DNA of 64,000 bases, from contig OY821744.1 in the NCBI GenBank assembly GCA_963682055.1, forward strand, positions 35,068,967 to 35,132,966, written 5' to 3'. Below, piece by piece: positions 12,541 to 26,600 of the stretch; the first letter of the stretch is position 1; each line of letters begins with the position of its first letter. Source of the stretch: Primula veris. Its lineage: Eukaryota > Streptophyta > Magnoliopsida > Ericales > Primulaceae. Position numbers and translations under genes: made by a program. Below the pieces are notes generated by a model. It searched no databases. It worked only from the letters and a program-made list of their open reading frames with translations, and was not told the origin of the DNA.

Positions 12541-12845
12541 AAGGTTGGGTGAAAACCCGAAAAAACCGAACCGATAACCGAGCCGAAAAAGACTGAAACC
12601 GAAAAATCAAAACTTTTTCCGGTCGGTTTCGGTTTACAATAAAACCGAACCGAAAAAAATTGAAAACCGAAAAAGACCAAAAAATCAAAAAAAAAAAACC
12701 GAAAAAAAACCGAAACCGGACCGAAAAAACCCGGTCCGATTCGGTCCAAAAAATAAAAAGACCGAAACCGAAAAAAATCGAATGAAAAATCTGATCAGTT
12801 TTGGTTTTACCAAAAACCGAACCGAACATGACCGAACTCGGCCCT
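12541..12845 (-). mobile_element. CCGAA-type hAT-like element (type A), copy 1
   Basis: Starts near GGTTGGGTGAAAACCCG and runs through CCGAAAAA/CCGAACCG words to ...GGCCCTGGCTTA, a decayed version of the TAGGGCTGGG end seen in other copies. It lies about 260 bp upstream of the FolD start codon. The open frames across it are translations of the low-complexity repeat. Confidence 0.6.
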
Positions 12846-12995
12846 GGCTTATATAGGAGTTATAATTGATGAATGTGTGCCAAAATTAAGAACAATTGGG
12901 GTTAATAATAATATATTGAAAAATAATGGGCTAATAATAAAAAGAGTGAAACCAACGGCTATCTGAAAAGCTCAACATTTGCTTCTCATTTTTCA

Positions 12996-13057
12996 TCTCT
13001 CTCTCTCTCTCTCTCTCTCTACATATTCCATTTTCAGCAATAAATAATAATAATAAT

Positions 13058-13104
<47 letters not shown>
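12996..13104 (+). repeat. CT and AAT microsatellites in the FolD leader
   Basis: A (CT)n run at about 12998-13020 is followed by AAT repeats from about 13036 to 13104, ending four bases before the FolD ATG. Their position makes them likely 5'UTR. CT-rich leaders are common in plant genes; the AAT expansion is variable sequence. Confidence 0.8.
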
Positions 13105-13105
<1 letters not shown>

Positions 13106-13107
13106 GA

Positions 13108-13230
13108 ATGGCGAGTGAAGATGAGAAATCGGCGCAAATAATCGACGGAAAAGTAATAGCTCAAACTATCCGATCGGAGATCGCCTCGGAAGTTCGACAC
13201 CTCTCCGATACTTTCGGCAAGGTCCCCATT

Positions 13231-13279
<49 letters not shown>

Positions 13280-16200
13280 GCATATATGTTTGTGTGTGTG
13301 TGTGTGTATATAATGTTTGTATCAGCTATTCAGCTTTTTTAATTACTTGTGCTTTTGTTTTCTTTATAAAAGGGGGAAAAAAAAAAGATGTTTAGTAAGC
13401 TTTACTATTGGATTTTAGCAATTTAGTACCCATGTTTTAATTTTTATCAATTTTGGTCCACTTAAAGGAGGGACGAAATTATATCTCACATTTGGAGATC
13501 TATTTTTGATGGATGGTTACGCAATTGCACTCACTGTGTGATAGTTGAGAGAACGTTACTACAATTTTGTCATTTTGTTAAAACAAAAGTCCACTAATTT
13601 GAGGGAAATTCGTAGATTGGGTCTCAAATTGGTCTCAGCTTATTTATAACTCAAAGTAATTAAATTAGTAACACAGATAATATATGTATCATCTTTTCAT
13701 ATATACCTGTTGTCATATGTGTGTGTGTGTTTATGTAATATGTAATATTTATGTATGTATAATATGTAACAGTTTTTCATTACTTTGAGTTGGAGATTTA
13801 TTTAAGTAAAAAAGAAGATGAGCGAGCGACTAATTTATGGAAAAGTAGTTGATAAATTGCATTTCTGTTGAACTGGAAACACACGTTTTCTAATGAGATA
13901 TAAACAGAATTTGAGATTCAGCTTATACTTTAATCTAACCGGATAAGCTAAGAGGAAATGCTAAAAGGTGAAGAAACTGTAATTTGTTTAATCAGCTTAA
14001 ATGTTGAGCCTATCTGGATTTGGTAAAAAAATCCAGCTTATTTTCTTATAATCTGCAACCAAACAAGTCCAAATTTACGTGCATAATGAGGTGTAAGAAC
14101 AGTTTTTATGCGTTTTTATTCTATTATAATGTTTTTGTGACGAGATTAAGAAAATCTGGGCTCAGCTTATTTATAACCAATGCTAAGGCCTTGTCTTTAA
14201 CCAGCTTTACGCTCAGCTTTTTGGCTTTTATGCTTAAAAGCTGGACATCATTTTGGTTAATCAGATTAAAAGTTGAACCTTTTCTGGTTTTCGGAAAAAA
14301 AAATTCAGTTTTCTGGCTTTTTACGCTTAAAAGCTTGACTGCATTTTGGTTTCTCAGATTAAAAGTTGAGCCTTTTCTGGTTTTCGGAAAAAAAATCCAA
14401 CTTATTTGCTAAAAAAGCTGCAACTGAAAATTCCCTATTTACGAGTATAATGAGGTGGTACACACCAGTATTATGTGCATTCTTTATATCATTGTTATTG
14501 TTGTCGACTTTCTAGCTGAGTTGATGATTGCTTTCAACCAGACTAAATACATATATATAACTATAGACATAAAGAGTAGATGAGTGTGTTATGCAGAAGC
14601 TAAATGCTGTTAGTTCCTCTACGAAATTTGTGAAATTAACTAAAGATGACTAACTGACGAAATGCGATCTAGTGTGTAAACATGTCACTGAGCAAGTACT
14701 CCTGTTTGTTTTTTGATAGTCCGGTATTTACGTATGCTAAAAGATTCTTGTTGTTATCCACTATTTAAATTTTAACATTTTCTAAGAAAGAGCAACGAAA
14801 TTATGCCACTGGCATTATTACTCGACGTGTTCCACTTCCACACTTCCTCCTAATAAAATCCGGGGATTTAAATGGTACTTATCAAGTGGAAGTTCGGAAG
14901 TTAGCAGAAAAATATTGCAATAATGATATCAATAAGCTGGAACCCAATAAAGAAACTAGAATGTGTTGGGAGTGTAATAAATTGACATCTAAGTGCTTTT
15001 GTTATAATCACAGGTCCCTGGATTAGCAGTGGTAATTGTAGGAACTAGAAAGGACTCTCAAAGCTATGTTAGTATGAAGAGAAAAGCTTGTGCCGAGGTT
15101 GGGATTAAGTCTTTCCATGTGGACCTTCCCGAGCAAGTACCCGAAGATGAATTGATTAGCAAGGTTCATGAGTTGAATGCAAATCCAGATGTACACGGTT
15201 TGTAATATATTACCTGTATCTTCTTTCTGATTATCGTCTAGTTATTTCTGTTAGACTAATGTAACTCGAATATGAATACCTCATGTCCTTATCCCCTTAG
15301 TTTCAAAATGTATGTATGGTCTCTCTTCATTAGAGTTCCATTTTTTGTCATATTCCAGTTTCAAACATAAGTCCATTTGTTATTTGTTATGGAGTCATTT
15401 GTTAATTTACTTTGATAACTTGGATATGAGGTGAGTGTTAGACAATAAATATAGGACATGTTTGGTTGCAGCTTTTAAGCTAAACTGTTTGCCTTCTTAT
15501 TTAACTCTATTTGGTTGACCATCTTAAAAGCTAAGCTGGGGTTTTTCTAAATTTTGTTACCTGAGAAGGCTAGAAGCTGTAAGGGGACGAGCCTAGCTTT
15601 TCTCTGAAACTTGAAAATTATAGCTTATTCACGTAAAATGCTCCAACCAGAATCTACTTTACTATAAACAAGCTCATTCTTTGCTCAGTTTTGTCTCGCG
15701 ATAGTTTCTTTAGATTTCCTTTGGGTGTGTAAGTTGTAACTTGCTTTTGTGTGCAGGTATATTAGTTCAACTACCTTTGCCGAAACACATAAATGAAGAG
15801 AAAGTATTGAGTGCAATAAGCATAGAGAAGGATGTAGATGGCTTTCATCCTCTTAACATTGGCAAGCTTGCAATGAAAGGCAGAGACCCTCTCTTCCTTC
15901 CTTGCACTCCCAAGGTACAAATTTACATACATATTTATATTTCATCCATATGCGTACACATCCAGTACAGCTTTCCTATGATGCTACCTAAATTTATGGC
16001 AAAGCTATCACTTTTCCATTGTGAGTTTGCTCTTTGCTCTCTCCGATATTTCTCAAACATTAATTCTCTTACGTAGTTACCCATTTTGGTTTCCTTGCAA
16101 ATGGAGTACATTGCACTTACGGGATAACATTTTGATTCATCAAATTTGAGGACCAACTTTTAGAGACTGTATTTAGGTAATCATTAGGCAAGCTATTAAA

Positions 16201-17608
16201 TTAGTGTTTTTTTGCTTGAATATCTAAAGATCTCTAAACTTAAAATTAAATTTGCTATATAGAGAATCTGTGGGTAATTTAGTTTTAGTCTCCCCTATTA
16301 CTCCTATGTGGGATTTGTAACATTTATCAGAAGTTTAAAAGTAACGTGGAAGTAATTATTCCTAAAAGATTCAAATATATTGATACACATTACACAACAA
16401 TACACGTTTGATATGTTTGCTTCTATTTTTGGTTGGATTAACACGGATAGGCAATTTGATAACTCGCAGGGTTGCCTAGAGCTTCTATCAAGGAGTGGGA
16501 TAAGCATAAAGGGAAAGAGAGCAGTTGTGGTGGGTAGAAGTAACATTGTTGGATTGCCAGTTTCACTTCTACTTCTAAAAGCAGATGCCACTGTTACAGT
16601 TGTCCATTCGCATACTCCCAACCCTGAAAAGATCATAAGCGAGGCAGATATTATAATCGCCGCAGCAGGACAAGCCATGATGGTAAATAAATAAATAAAT
16701 TGATCGTAAATGCATTTTGTACAAAAATAGAAAAACCTGGATGGTAGCAACATTTTGTAAAGTTAGATTGCGGCTGAGGTAATGAATCTTGACTCTTTGA
16801 TGAAATCCCGGTGTCCCTGTTCTCATCTCAGCAGCTAATCCGACGGGCGAGAATATTACCTCGGCCACTATATCTTTTAGAAATTGCTGAAACTCTTCTC
16901 GCTATATTGCGTCTCTCTTTTTTGGGGAAATCAATGCATGGGGATCTAGCCATGGGTTGGTCCCTTTTGCATGGTGTTTTTTCCCCATAATTATTGTTAT
17001 GCACACCAAAGTCCATATCCACAATTTTGATAATTTATACTGAAAGACCATTTATTTTACTTTTAGGTACCAATTCTGTTAATTTTAGATGTAAAAAAGT
17101 AAAGTCGCCTATAGTCGTCTTCTTATCACTTCTGTAGACAGTACACATTAACGTGTAAGTTTAAGATCACTTTTGCATACTACTTGTATGTTTACTTTAT
17201 TGAAACTAGTGGAAAGCTAGAAAAGAGACAAAAAACCTATAGGTTTAGTCTAATGGTAATTGGTAGGTTAATATATACAAGACCGAGAAACATGAATAGA
17301 TTGCCTAGACTATCCTGATCACGAGTATTTCCGTTTTTTGCTTGTGGTTGTTAATCGGTCTAATTATTGGATTTCAGATAAAAGGTAGCTGGATCAAACC
17401 AGGAGCCGCAGTTATCGACGTGGGCACAAATGCAGTAGATGATCCGAGTAAAAAAGCGGGATATAGACTCGTTGGTGATGTGGATTTTAAAGAAGCCTGT
17501 AAAGTAGCAGGAGCAATAACACCGGTCCCTGGTGGAGTGGGACCCATGACGGTGGCTATGCTGCTTCAGAATACCTTGGAGGGTGCCAAGAGAGTCATTT
17601 CGCAGTAA
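13108..17608 (+). CDS. FOLD: FolD: methylenetetrahydrofolate dehydrogenase / cyclohydrolase
   Basis: Bifunctional one-carbon folate enzyme interconverting 5,10-methylene-, methenyl- and 10-formyl-tetrahydrofolate with NADP. Five exons (13108-13221, 15014-15197, 15757-15914, 16470-16682, 17378-17608) encode 299 residues, a normal family length. The active-site segment [10 protein letters not shown] carries Tyr56 and Lys60. DVDGFHPLN, the NADP-binding GRSNIVGLP segment and the C-terminal signature [10 protein letters not shown] are intact. There is no N-terminal transit peptide, so a cytosolic form is likely. Intron 1 (about 1.8 kb) contains TA/TG microsatellites, a copy of a dispersed repeat and a Tourist-like cluster. 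The gene appears complete. Confidence 0.95.
13395..13660. mobile_element. Dispersed repeat in FolD intron 1 (partner of 21785-22990)
   Basis: Shares ordered phrases with the split repeat at about 21785-21915 plus 22869-22990: TATCTCACATTTGG, GATCTATTTTT, ATAGTTGAGAGAA and CAATTTTGTCATTTT. It is non-coding. The superfamily is not clear. Confidence 0.5.
13915..14435. mobile_element. Tourist-like repeat cluster with an internal tandem duplication
   Basis: Two adjacent members of the family built around GCTTAAAAGCTGCAACCAAACAAG lie in FolD intron 1. In the second, a segment of about 90 bases (from CTTTTTGGCTTTTATGC to GGTTTTCGGAAAAAA) is repeated directly at about 14218-14305 and 14310-14395. 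Non-coding. Confidence 0.5.
15451..15668. mobile_element. Tourist-like foldback in FolD intron 2
   Basis: Begins GGACATGTTTGGTTGCAGC and closes with the roughly inverted ATGCTCCAACCAGAATC. It belongs to the same dispersed family as the elements near 26419, 43600 and 44733. Ends are approximate. Confidence 0.5.
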
Positions 17609-18616
17609 AAAAGAACCAAGTTTTTAAATTTTAGTTTTGTTTTACATTATTGTGTTTATTTATCAGAAGTTCGCTGTCGTGGTAGGAAATACTTATTTTT
17701 ACCCAATAATACGGTTTTGCAGCGGTCTTGTTGTACTTGTCTCACAATAAACAATACTATAATAAAGCATATATTCCTGTGCACACCCGTCTCATACTTG
17801 TATACTTGCATCCTTGTGCACCCCATCGATGCTATATACTTGTTACAAATGAGCTATTTGGTGATTTATACCTTGAACTTCGAAGCAAATTGTTACGCAG
17901 TTGAACATTATTAATGATTATTTCTTTTTTTCTTAACATAATTTGCTAGCGTAATTGGGTGTTTCAATACCAAATTGCTCCAAGTATTTCAGAGTGGATG
18001 TTTTCACCTTCAGAATAGGATCTTAGTAGTATATTGCAACGCTTGGTAAACGTAAAACCATAAAAGTGGCGCAGGAAATAATTTCACAAGTGCTTTAATT
18101 TACTTAAACAGTGATTAGGGTAAAAATTAAAAAGAATATGTAAAAGAGTACCTCCAACATCATAAACTAAAGAAACCATTTACCTAGTTTGCATAACTTG
18201 CTGTAATATATGGATTTAGGTGGTTACAATTATACGACATAGTCCAAGGATATTATGTTACCATCAACGGGTCGTAACGAGTTTCTATTAAATGGAAGAT
18301 TTTTGTGCATATGTTTTTCAAAAGTTGTACTTCTATTATCTTCACATTTGAACTAGCACACGTGACACGACTTGTTATCAGATCAAAAGAGACTGTAAAT
18401 TGCAGTGAATCCGGTTCTGTTTTCCAAGTGTTCCAGCAACAAATAAAACGGCATAAGATTTAAGAAAACCAAATCTTTAATGCAAGTACATAACATTCAA
18501 AGTACTAGAAAATGGAATTTTCTGCAAAAAGAAGTCTCAACATCATTGCATCTGGCAAACAAAATTAAACAAGTTGCACCAAACGACCAAAACAAAGATA
18601 ATCATCTGACTTCTCT
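17609..18616. other. Convergent intergenic region FolD / eS21
   Basis: Holds the two 3'UTRs facing each other; an AATAAA motif on the + strand at about 17747 could serve FolD. I see no gene or clear repeat. Confidence 0.6.
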
Positions 18617-20086
<1,470 letters not shown>

Positions 20087-20686
20087 CTTTGCAGGAAGGT
20101 GTGAAAGCTTAAGGATTCAAATACCTTATATATCAAAACGCAAAAAAGGGTTATCGAAACATTTTGTTTTAAGAACTTACCAACAATCGGTAAACTAGAA
20201 AAAAAGGAAAAAGAGCTACAAATGATACCTAAGTCATTCATGATACATCAAACCTATAAAACTAGTAGCCGGGCTACTTCAAACAACTCTGAGAACATAA
20301 AAAACCGTAAGTATATCGGGTTATTCCCGGGAACCATTAATTTCCACAACATAAGCTAAAGAAGCCTTTTTCACTTTTCAGTTCTATAGCATTTAATTTT
20401 AAGACCAAAAACACGTCACTCCCGCAAAAAAAAAATTAAACCAGTTTTCTGAGAAAATAACTAGACAACATTCTAACGACAAGCTCGATGTTCTAATCAT
20501 ATTCCGCTAAAATCATATAAAAAAATCCAAACCACAAACAAAAAGGTTCTTGTTCCACAACCGCAAATGACCATAAAAGGCTCTAATCATATTCTTTCTA
20601 TTTATATAAACTCGGTGTTTATTAGGTATTTTTTAGTTCATCCCCATATATGTGTTTTTTTTGTGCAAATATAGATATATATTATA

Positions 20687-20915
20687 TAGGGCTGGGTCCG
20701 GTCCCGTTCGGTTTTTGGCAAAACCGAAACCGAGCAGATTTTTCAGTTCGGGTTTTTACGGTGTCAGTCTTTTTATTTCTTGGACCGAACCGGACCAGGT
20801 TTTTTCGGTCCGGTTTCGGGTTTTTTCCAGTAAACCGAAACCGACCCGAAAAAGTTTCGGTTTTCCAGTTTCGGTGTTTTTCGATTCGGTTTTTCTGGGT
20901 TTTCGCCCAGTCCTA
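20687..20915 (+). mobile_element. CCGAA-type hAT-like element (type A), copy 2
   Basis: A 229-bp element starting TAGGGCTGGGTCCGG and ending CGCCCAGTCCTA, roughly inverted ends. The interior is CCGAAACC/TTTCGGTT words. The flanks are TA microsatellite, so the TSD cannot be read cleanly. It sits in the presumed 5'UTR intron of eS21. Confidence 0.75.
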
Positions 20916-21239
20916 GATATATATATATATATACACATATATACGTGACTTGACTAGATAACATAGTAATATTCATCTGAAAATTAAAAAGTTCAAAAAA
21001 ATGAAATCTCATAAATAAAATAAAATAAAAATAAAAAAACAGAAACTATCCATAAAATGAAAAAAGATATGAAGTGGAAATTGAAGATCTGTCTACTAAT
21101 AAGAAGTTAATCAAGGTTTTCAAAATAAACAAATTATTCAAATTTATAAATAAAACTAAAAACATTAATCACAAACATATATATTTATATATATATATAT
21201 ATATATTATAAGTCTACATATATAGATACATATATATAG

Positions 21240-21270
<31 letters not shown>

Positions 21271-21274
21271 ATAC

Positions 21275-21315
21275 CTGTAGAGAGAGAGAACTAGCGGCGA
21301 ATAAAAATGAAGTGA
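21275..21315 (-). other. Likely first 5'UTR exon of eS21
   Basis: On the minus strand TTCGCCGCTAGTTCTCTC... ends in CTACAG followed by GTATTC, a good splice donor, about 1.2 kb upstream of the eS21 ATG. A CT-rich leader is typical of plant ribosomal-protein genes. The matching acceptor would be just upstream of the ATG (...CTGCAAAG at 20087-20094). Exon limits are inferred. Confidence 0.45.
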
Positions 21316-21354
21316 TATATATAGATATATAGATATAGATATATATATATACTC

Positions 21355-21362
21355 AAACCCTA
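21355..21362 (+). promoter_or_regulatory. Telo-box AAACCCTA upstream of eS21
   Basis: AAACCCTA lies about 45 bp upstream of the presumed leader exon, beside a TATATATA stretch. Telo-boxes of this sequence are a known hallmark of plant ribosomal-protein and translation-factor promoters, which fits the downstream gene. Confidence 0.6.
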
Positions 21363-21478
21363 GCTCACTGTTATTTATTTATTTTACTGGTTTTACCTCT
21401 TTTTTTTTTTTTATTACTGTTACTCTCAAATCTTAAATACCATTTCCTTAAATATTAGGGTAATAATACTTTTGGTAT

Positions 21479-21739
21479 GGGCATGTATTCGGTCCGGTTC
21501 GATTTTTGGCAAAATCGAAACCGAACAGATTTCTAGGTCTTTTTATTTTTTTTACTGAACTGAACCGATATTTTTCGGTCCAGTTTCGGTTTTTTCGAGC
21601 TATTTCGGGGTTTTTTTCCGGTTTTTTGGTTTTTTCGGTTCGGTTTTATTGTAAACCGAAACAGACCCGAAAAAGTTTTTGTTTTTCTTTTTCGGTTATC
21701 GGTTCGGTTTGGTTTTTTCGGGCATTCGCCCGGCTCTAG
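21479..21739 (+). mobile_element. CCGAA-type hAT-like element (type A), copy 3
   Basis: A 261-bp element bounded by the 8-bp direct repeat TTTGGTAT at 21471-21478 and 21740-21747. The ends are decayed (GGGCATGTATTCGG / ATTCGCCCGGCTCTAG) and the interior is CCGAA/TTCGG words. The 8-bp TSD supports a hAT-type origin. Confidence 0.75.
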
Positions 21740-21784
21740 TTTGGTATATTGTATTATGAATGATTAACGATTTATATTCTAAAC

Positions 21785-22101
21785 TACTAATTTTAAAAAT
21801 TGAGATACAGAACTACGAAATTTCGTACCGTTAAGGGACTACGGGTATAAATCGACGAGATTGCAGTAAGTGTATCTCACATTTGGGATCTATTTTTAAC
21901 GTATGTTGATAGAATTAGGGGTGGGCAAAAAATCCACAAACCCGCCCCGTAACCCAATCCGTGCGGATTGGGGCGGATTGGGGCGGGTTGGGTGTCAAAA
22001 AAAGTTAAATCCGCCCCGCCCCAATCCGTAAAAAAATTCGTGGGTTGGGTTAGGGTTGGGGTTTCCAAACCGCGGGTTAATCCATCTCAACCCGTTTCAA
22101 T

Positions 22102-22153
<52 letters not shown>

Positions 22154-22990
22154 TCTCAAGATCTTTTTTAATAAGAGTTTCTATATTATAATATTATTGA
22201 TTTAAGAAAAATTATATATATAGACAAAAAATCTTTGGATTGTCCAAACTTAAGCTTAATGATTCGATTGATATATTGTCTTATAAATTCAATGTATTAT
22301 CTCGTACTTACAAAAAGAAGAAATTTTTAATCTGGGTCTAGGTAGTATGGGTGGTTAATTTATTTTTAAAAACTTTATTTGTAATTGAAGTATAGCCAAA
22401 TATGAAGTTATATAAAGTTATTACGAAATCTGTAGCTATTGAACTTGTGGATTCAATTAGCTATTGAACTTTATTTTGATTATGTTGATGAATAACAATT
22501 TGTTTTGTTTTATTTTGTTTTGTTTTGTTTTAGCTTTGTTACTTGTTTCGAACATTCTAAACGTATTTTGGTTGGCTTTTAGTTTATATTTCTATTTGAT
22601 TTTTTTTTTTTAATATTTAGGTAAATTATGCGAAATAATGAAAAATTAATGACTAAAATGAAAATTCAAGAAACAACCCGCACCAAATCCGCCCCGCTTG
22701 ATAATGGGTTGGGTTGGGTTGGGTTGAGGTTTTAATTATAATGGGTTGGGTTGGGTTGGGTTGGGATTTGAATTCCACTAATCCGCCCCAATCCGTCCCG
22801 CCATTTATTTTACGGGGCGGGTTAGGATTGAGACCAATCCGCCCCAATCCGCCCCGTGCCCACCCCTAGATAGAATTGCACTCGTCATGGGATAGTCAAG
22901 AGAATGTGAGTGCAATTTTGTCATTTTTTTTAACGGTAAGTCCTCAATTGTGACAAATTTCGTAGTTTTGTATCTTAATTATTAAATTTG
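21785..22990. mobile_element. Dispersed repeat split by a nested insertion
   Basis: The outer repeat (21785-21915 and 22869-22990) has roughly inverted ends (ATTTTAAAAATTGAGATACA... and ...TTGTATCTTAATTATTAAATTT) and matches the repeat at 13395-13660. It is interrupted by the type C element at 21916-22868, whose TSD GATAGAAT is derived from it. Confidence 0.6.
21916..22868. mobile_element. hAT-like element with GGGTTGGG/CCCGCCCC arms (type C)
   Basis: A 953-bp insertion with perfect 12-bp inverted ends TAGGGGTGGGCA / TGCCCACCCCTA and a perfect 8-bp TSD GATAGAAT (21908-21915, 22869-22876). The outer 150 bases of each arm are repetitive CCGCCCCAATCC and GGGTTGGGTTGGG words; the core is AT-rich with no coding frame. 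TIR and TSD sizes fit hAT. Confidence 0.85.
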
Positions 22991-23638
22991 ATGGTAGGAT
23001 ACACTACACGTATTTTTCCAAAAAATATTGTATGCTTGTTTGCCATTAGCTTTTCTTTCTCAAATGACTCGGTTTACGAATTACAGGTCGTAGCGAGGTG
23101 GTAAAATACAAGAACGGTCAATTATACTTGAAATGGAGTACCGTACTCGTACCCTAGCTCAGTGTTCTTTTATTTTTATTAAAAGAAATAGGCAGGTATT
23201 TGGTATGTTAGCTTTTTTATTTTCATATTTATGATTGAGTTTTCAGATTACAAGTCGTACCGAAGTGGTCAAATAAAATAAGAGTCAATTATACTTGAAA
23301 TGTCGTATCAGGTAATCGAAATGGAGTATCGTGCTCGTACCCCAACTCATTTTTTATTACTATTGCTTGTTTGCCATGTTTAGCTTTTTTATTAAAATCC
23401 AAATCAAGCCAATCCACGAAATCGCTTTGAATTCACGGATTACCGGATTATACTTACAACCGACCGTATTAACAACGGGCTCAAGTGTAGAAAAATTGAA
23501 AAGGCATGGAGATAATTTTTAAAATAAAAATTGTAGTGGGTTAGAAAAGTGTAAAAATGAATACTTTTTTGTAAATTGTAAATTGTAATAATAATAATAA
23601 TTAAAAATAAAAAAAGAATACTGGTTTTCATAAAAACT

Positions 23639-23665
23639 CTATTATTATTATTATTATTATTATCA
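23639..23665 (+). repeat. ATT microsatellite just upstream of LPA1
   Basis: A run of ATT triplets ends 14 bases before the LPA1 ATG at 23679, so it is probably in the 5'UTR. Confidence 0.75.
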
Positions 23666-23678
23666 TAAAATCTGTAAA

Positions 23679-26600
23679 ATGGCAATTATCATCTCTCACC
23701 ACCACTTACTTACATTTTCTTCACCAAATTTTAGTTTATTTAATTTCACAACAAAAAAATCAATATTATTAACCCATTTTAAACCCAAATTAATAGCAAA
23801 ATCATCTTTAATCCGGTGTTCAAGCTCCGGTTCACCGTCTCCGCCGTCTACGGCGGAGTTAAATAAACCCACCGCCGAGTCTTGCGTTAATTTGGGTCTT
23901 TCTCTCTTTTCCACTGGCAGGGTATTTTTTTTTAATTTTTTTTTTGTTAAATTATATTTTAAGGTATTTTTTGTGTGTGCCCATTTTGCTCTTATTAAGT
24001 AAAAATGAATTGGGGTGGTTCTAAATCAATTACTATCTTTTATTTATTAACCTCATGTGTGTGTGTGTATATATATATATATATTATATTAATCTCATAT
24101 TAGAAGTTAAGAGCTTTCAAATATGTTTAATGTCTTTTTAGTTATTTAGAGCTAAATTTTTATTTTTAACTTTGTGTGCCCATTTTGCTCTTATTTAGTT
24201 CACATGGGTATTATTTTGTTATTATTTTGTATTAAGCTCAGTTTACTTACAAGTTAAATTTTTATTTTTATTTTTGTGTGCCCATTTTGCTCTTATTTAG
24301 CTCACATGTATATTATTTTGTATTAAGCTCGGTTTACTTACAAATTAAGAACTTTCAAATATGTTTAATGTCTTTTTAGTTATTTAGAGATAAAATGTTT
24401 TTTTTTGGTGTGTTTTGCTCTTATTTAGTTCACATGGGTATTATTTTGTTATTATTTTGTAGTAAGCTCAGTTTACTTACAAGTTAAGAGCTTTCAAATA
24501 TGTTTAATGTCTTTTTAGTTATTTAGAGATAAAATGTTTTTTTTGTGTGTGTGTCTATTTTGCTCTTATTTAGTTCACATGGGTATTATTTTGTTATTAT
24601 TTTGTAGTAAAGCTCAGTTTACTTACAAGTTAAGAGCTTTCAAATATGTTTAATGTCTTTTTAGTTATTTAAAGCTGAAAATGTTTTTTTTTTGGGCCAA
24701 TTTTGCTATTTGTTCACATGGCTGCGAATAATTCAAGAAATACGTTACGTAAAAAAAAACCGGGGTGGTACTAAATCAATAATCTTTTTTTGTTTGTTAT
24801 TAAGCTCATATTAGAAGTAAAAAACTTGTAAATATGTTTAGTGTCTTTTTAGTTATTTAAACCTGGATTTTATTTGTTTGTTTTGTTGCACATTCTGCTC
24901 TTAGTTCACATTGTGAATAATTCAGGTGGAGAAATAGAATTAAGTAAAAAAGAATTGGGGTGGTGCTGAATTAATTATTTTAAAAATAGTAAAGGGAATA
25001 TATAATGATGTTGAAATGTTATAGTTACAGAGGTTAGAATACACCACTTGTCAATATTTATTATGCAATATTTGGACACTGTGGAGGAACTAGAGTGATC
25101 TTTTTAGTAACTACGGAGGTGATGAAAGTCTAAAATTGATAAAATAAAAATGTACAAAGTATAAGATCGTTTTTTTTTTTCTCAATATGGGGGTGATGAG
25201 TGTTAAACAAATTGATGAACACATAGCTTTAGATAGAAATGGACGGCGGAGGAAATTTGTTCTTGCGAAAAGGCGTGATTTTTCGTATAGTTTCATATAG
25301 CCGACCCAAGTGGTTGGATTAAGGCGTAGTTTGATGAATATAGCCGACCCCAAGTGGTTGGATTAAGGCATAGTTTGATGAATATAGCCTAACCCAAGTG
25401 ATTGGATTAAGGCGTAGTTTGATGAATATAGCCGACTCCCAGTGATTAGATTAAGGCGTAGTTTGATGAATATAGCCTAACCCAAGTGATTGGATTAAGG
25501 CGTAGTTTGATGAATATAGCCGACCCCAAGTGATTGGATTAAGGCGTAGTTTAATGAAGAAGAATGTTTGATTATAAGTAAGGTTTTTAAGTCCTTCTTG
25601 AGAATACTAATTTTAAAAATCAGTAAGGGTATTATAAATTGTATGCCTGCACAAAACTGGTTTTCTCGAAAGAATAACGAAAGTGCTGTTCTAGTGATAT
25701 CTGTGTTCCAACTTCTAAGTGAGATAACTAAGTTTTTTTTCTTCTCTTCGTATATGTTTGGTTTTGTCACGTATCATGCAACTCAGGTTGAAGTAATCTC
25801 ATCAAATAAGTACATTTTAGATGTAACTATCCATATATTAAATGAGATTTATAAATTATATAGTGGTTACTTATCCAGGTAAAAGATGCTCTTGTTCAGT
25901 TTGAGTCGGCGCTTACTTTGAATCCTAACCCTGTCGAAGCTCAAGCTGCATACTATAATAAAGCTTGCTGCCATGCTTACAGGTGGGCTTTCTTGTTTAT
26001 CTTTTCTCGAAGGAAAAAAAAAACACTTCTGTTACCATCTTATCCCTTAGTTTAAGTTTAGCTTTTAACCTAACAAAGTAATCCCAAAAATAAATAAAAT
26101 TTATAATAAGCTACAAAGTTCTGTTATTTAGTAGGATTTACTCTAGTGCTGTGTTTTTGGGCTAGTAAAGAGGCGAAGGAAAAAAGGCTGCTGAATGTCT
26201 GCGTACTGCTTTGGGTGAATATGAGCTCAAATTCAGCACAATTCTCAATGATCCGGATTTGGCCTCCTTTAGAGCAATGCCTGAATTTAAGGAATTACAA
26301 GAAGAGGTTCATCACTATGTTTTTTTTTTTTTTTTTTTATTCTATGAAATATTTATGTTGTGTTTTTTTTAAATTGTTTTCTTAAGAAGCCTTCCAATAA
26401 TGGAATATGAATTAATAAGGCCTTGTTTGCTTGCATCTTTCAAGCTCCTTTTTTTTTTCTTTTTTTTTTTTTTGCTCAAAGTCTGGTCTCGCTCAGCTTA
26501 AAGCCTGATCTCTATTTTTGCCTGAGAAATATAAAATGATTTAAGCTGGACGACTGTGGCTTTTCTTTTCAACCTTCAATTCCAGTTTACTTGCTTAAAA

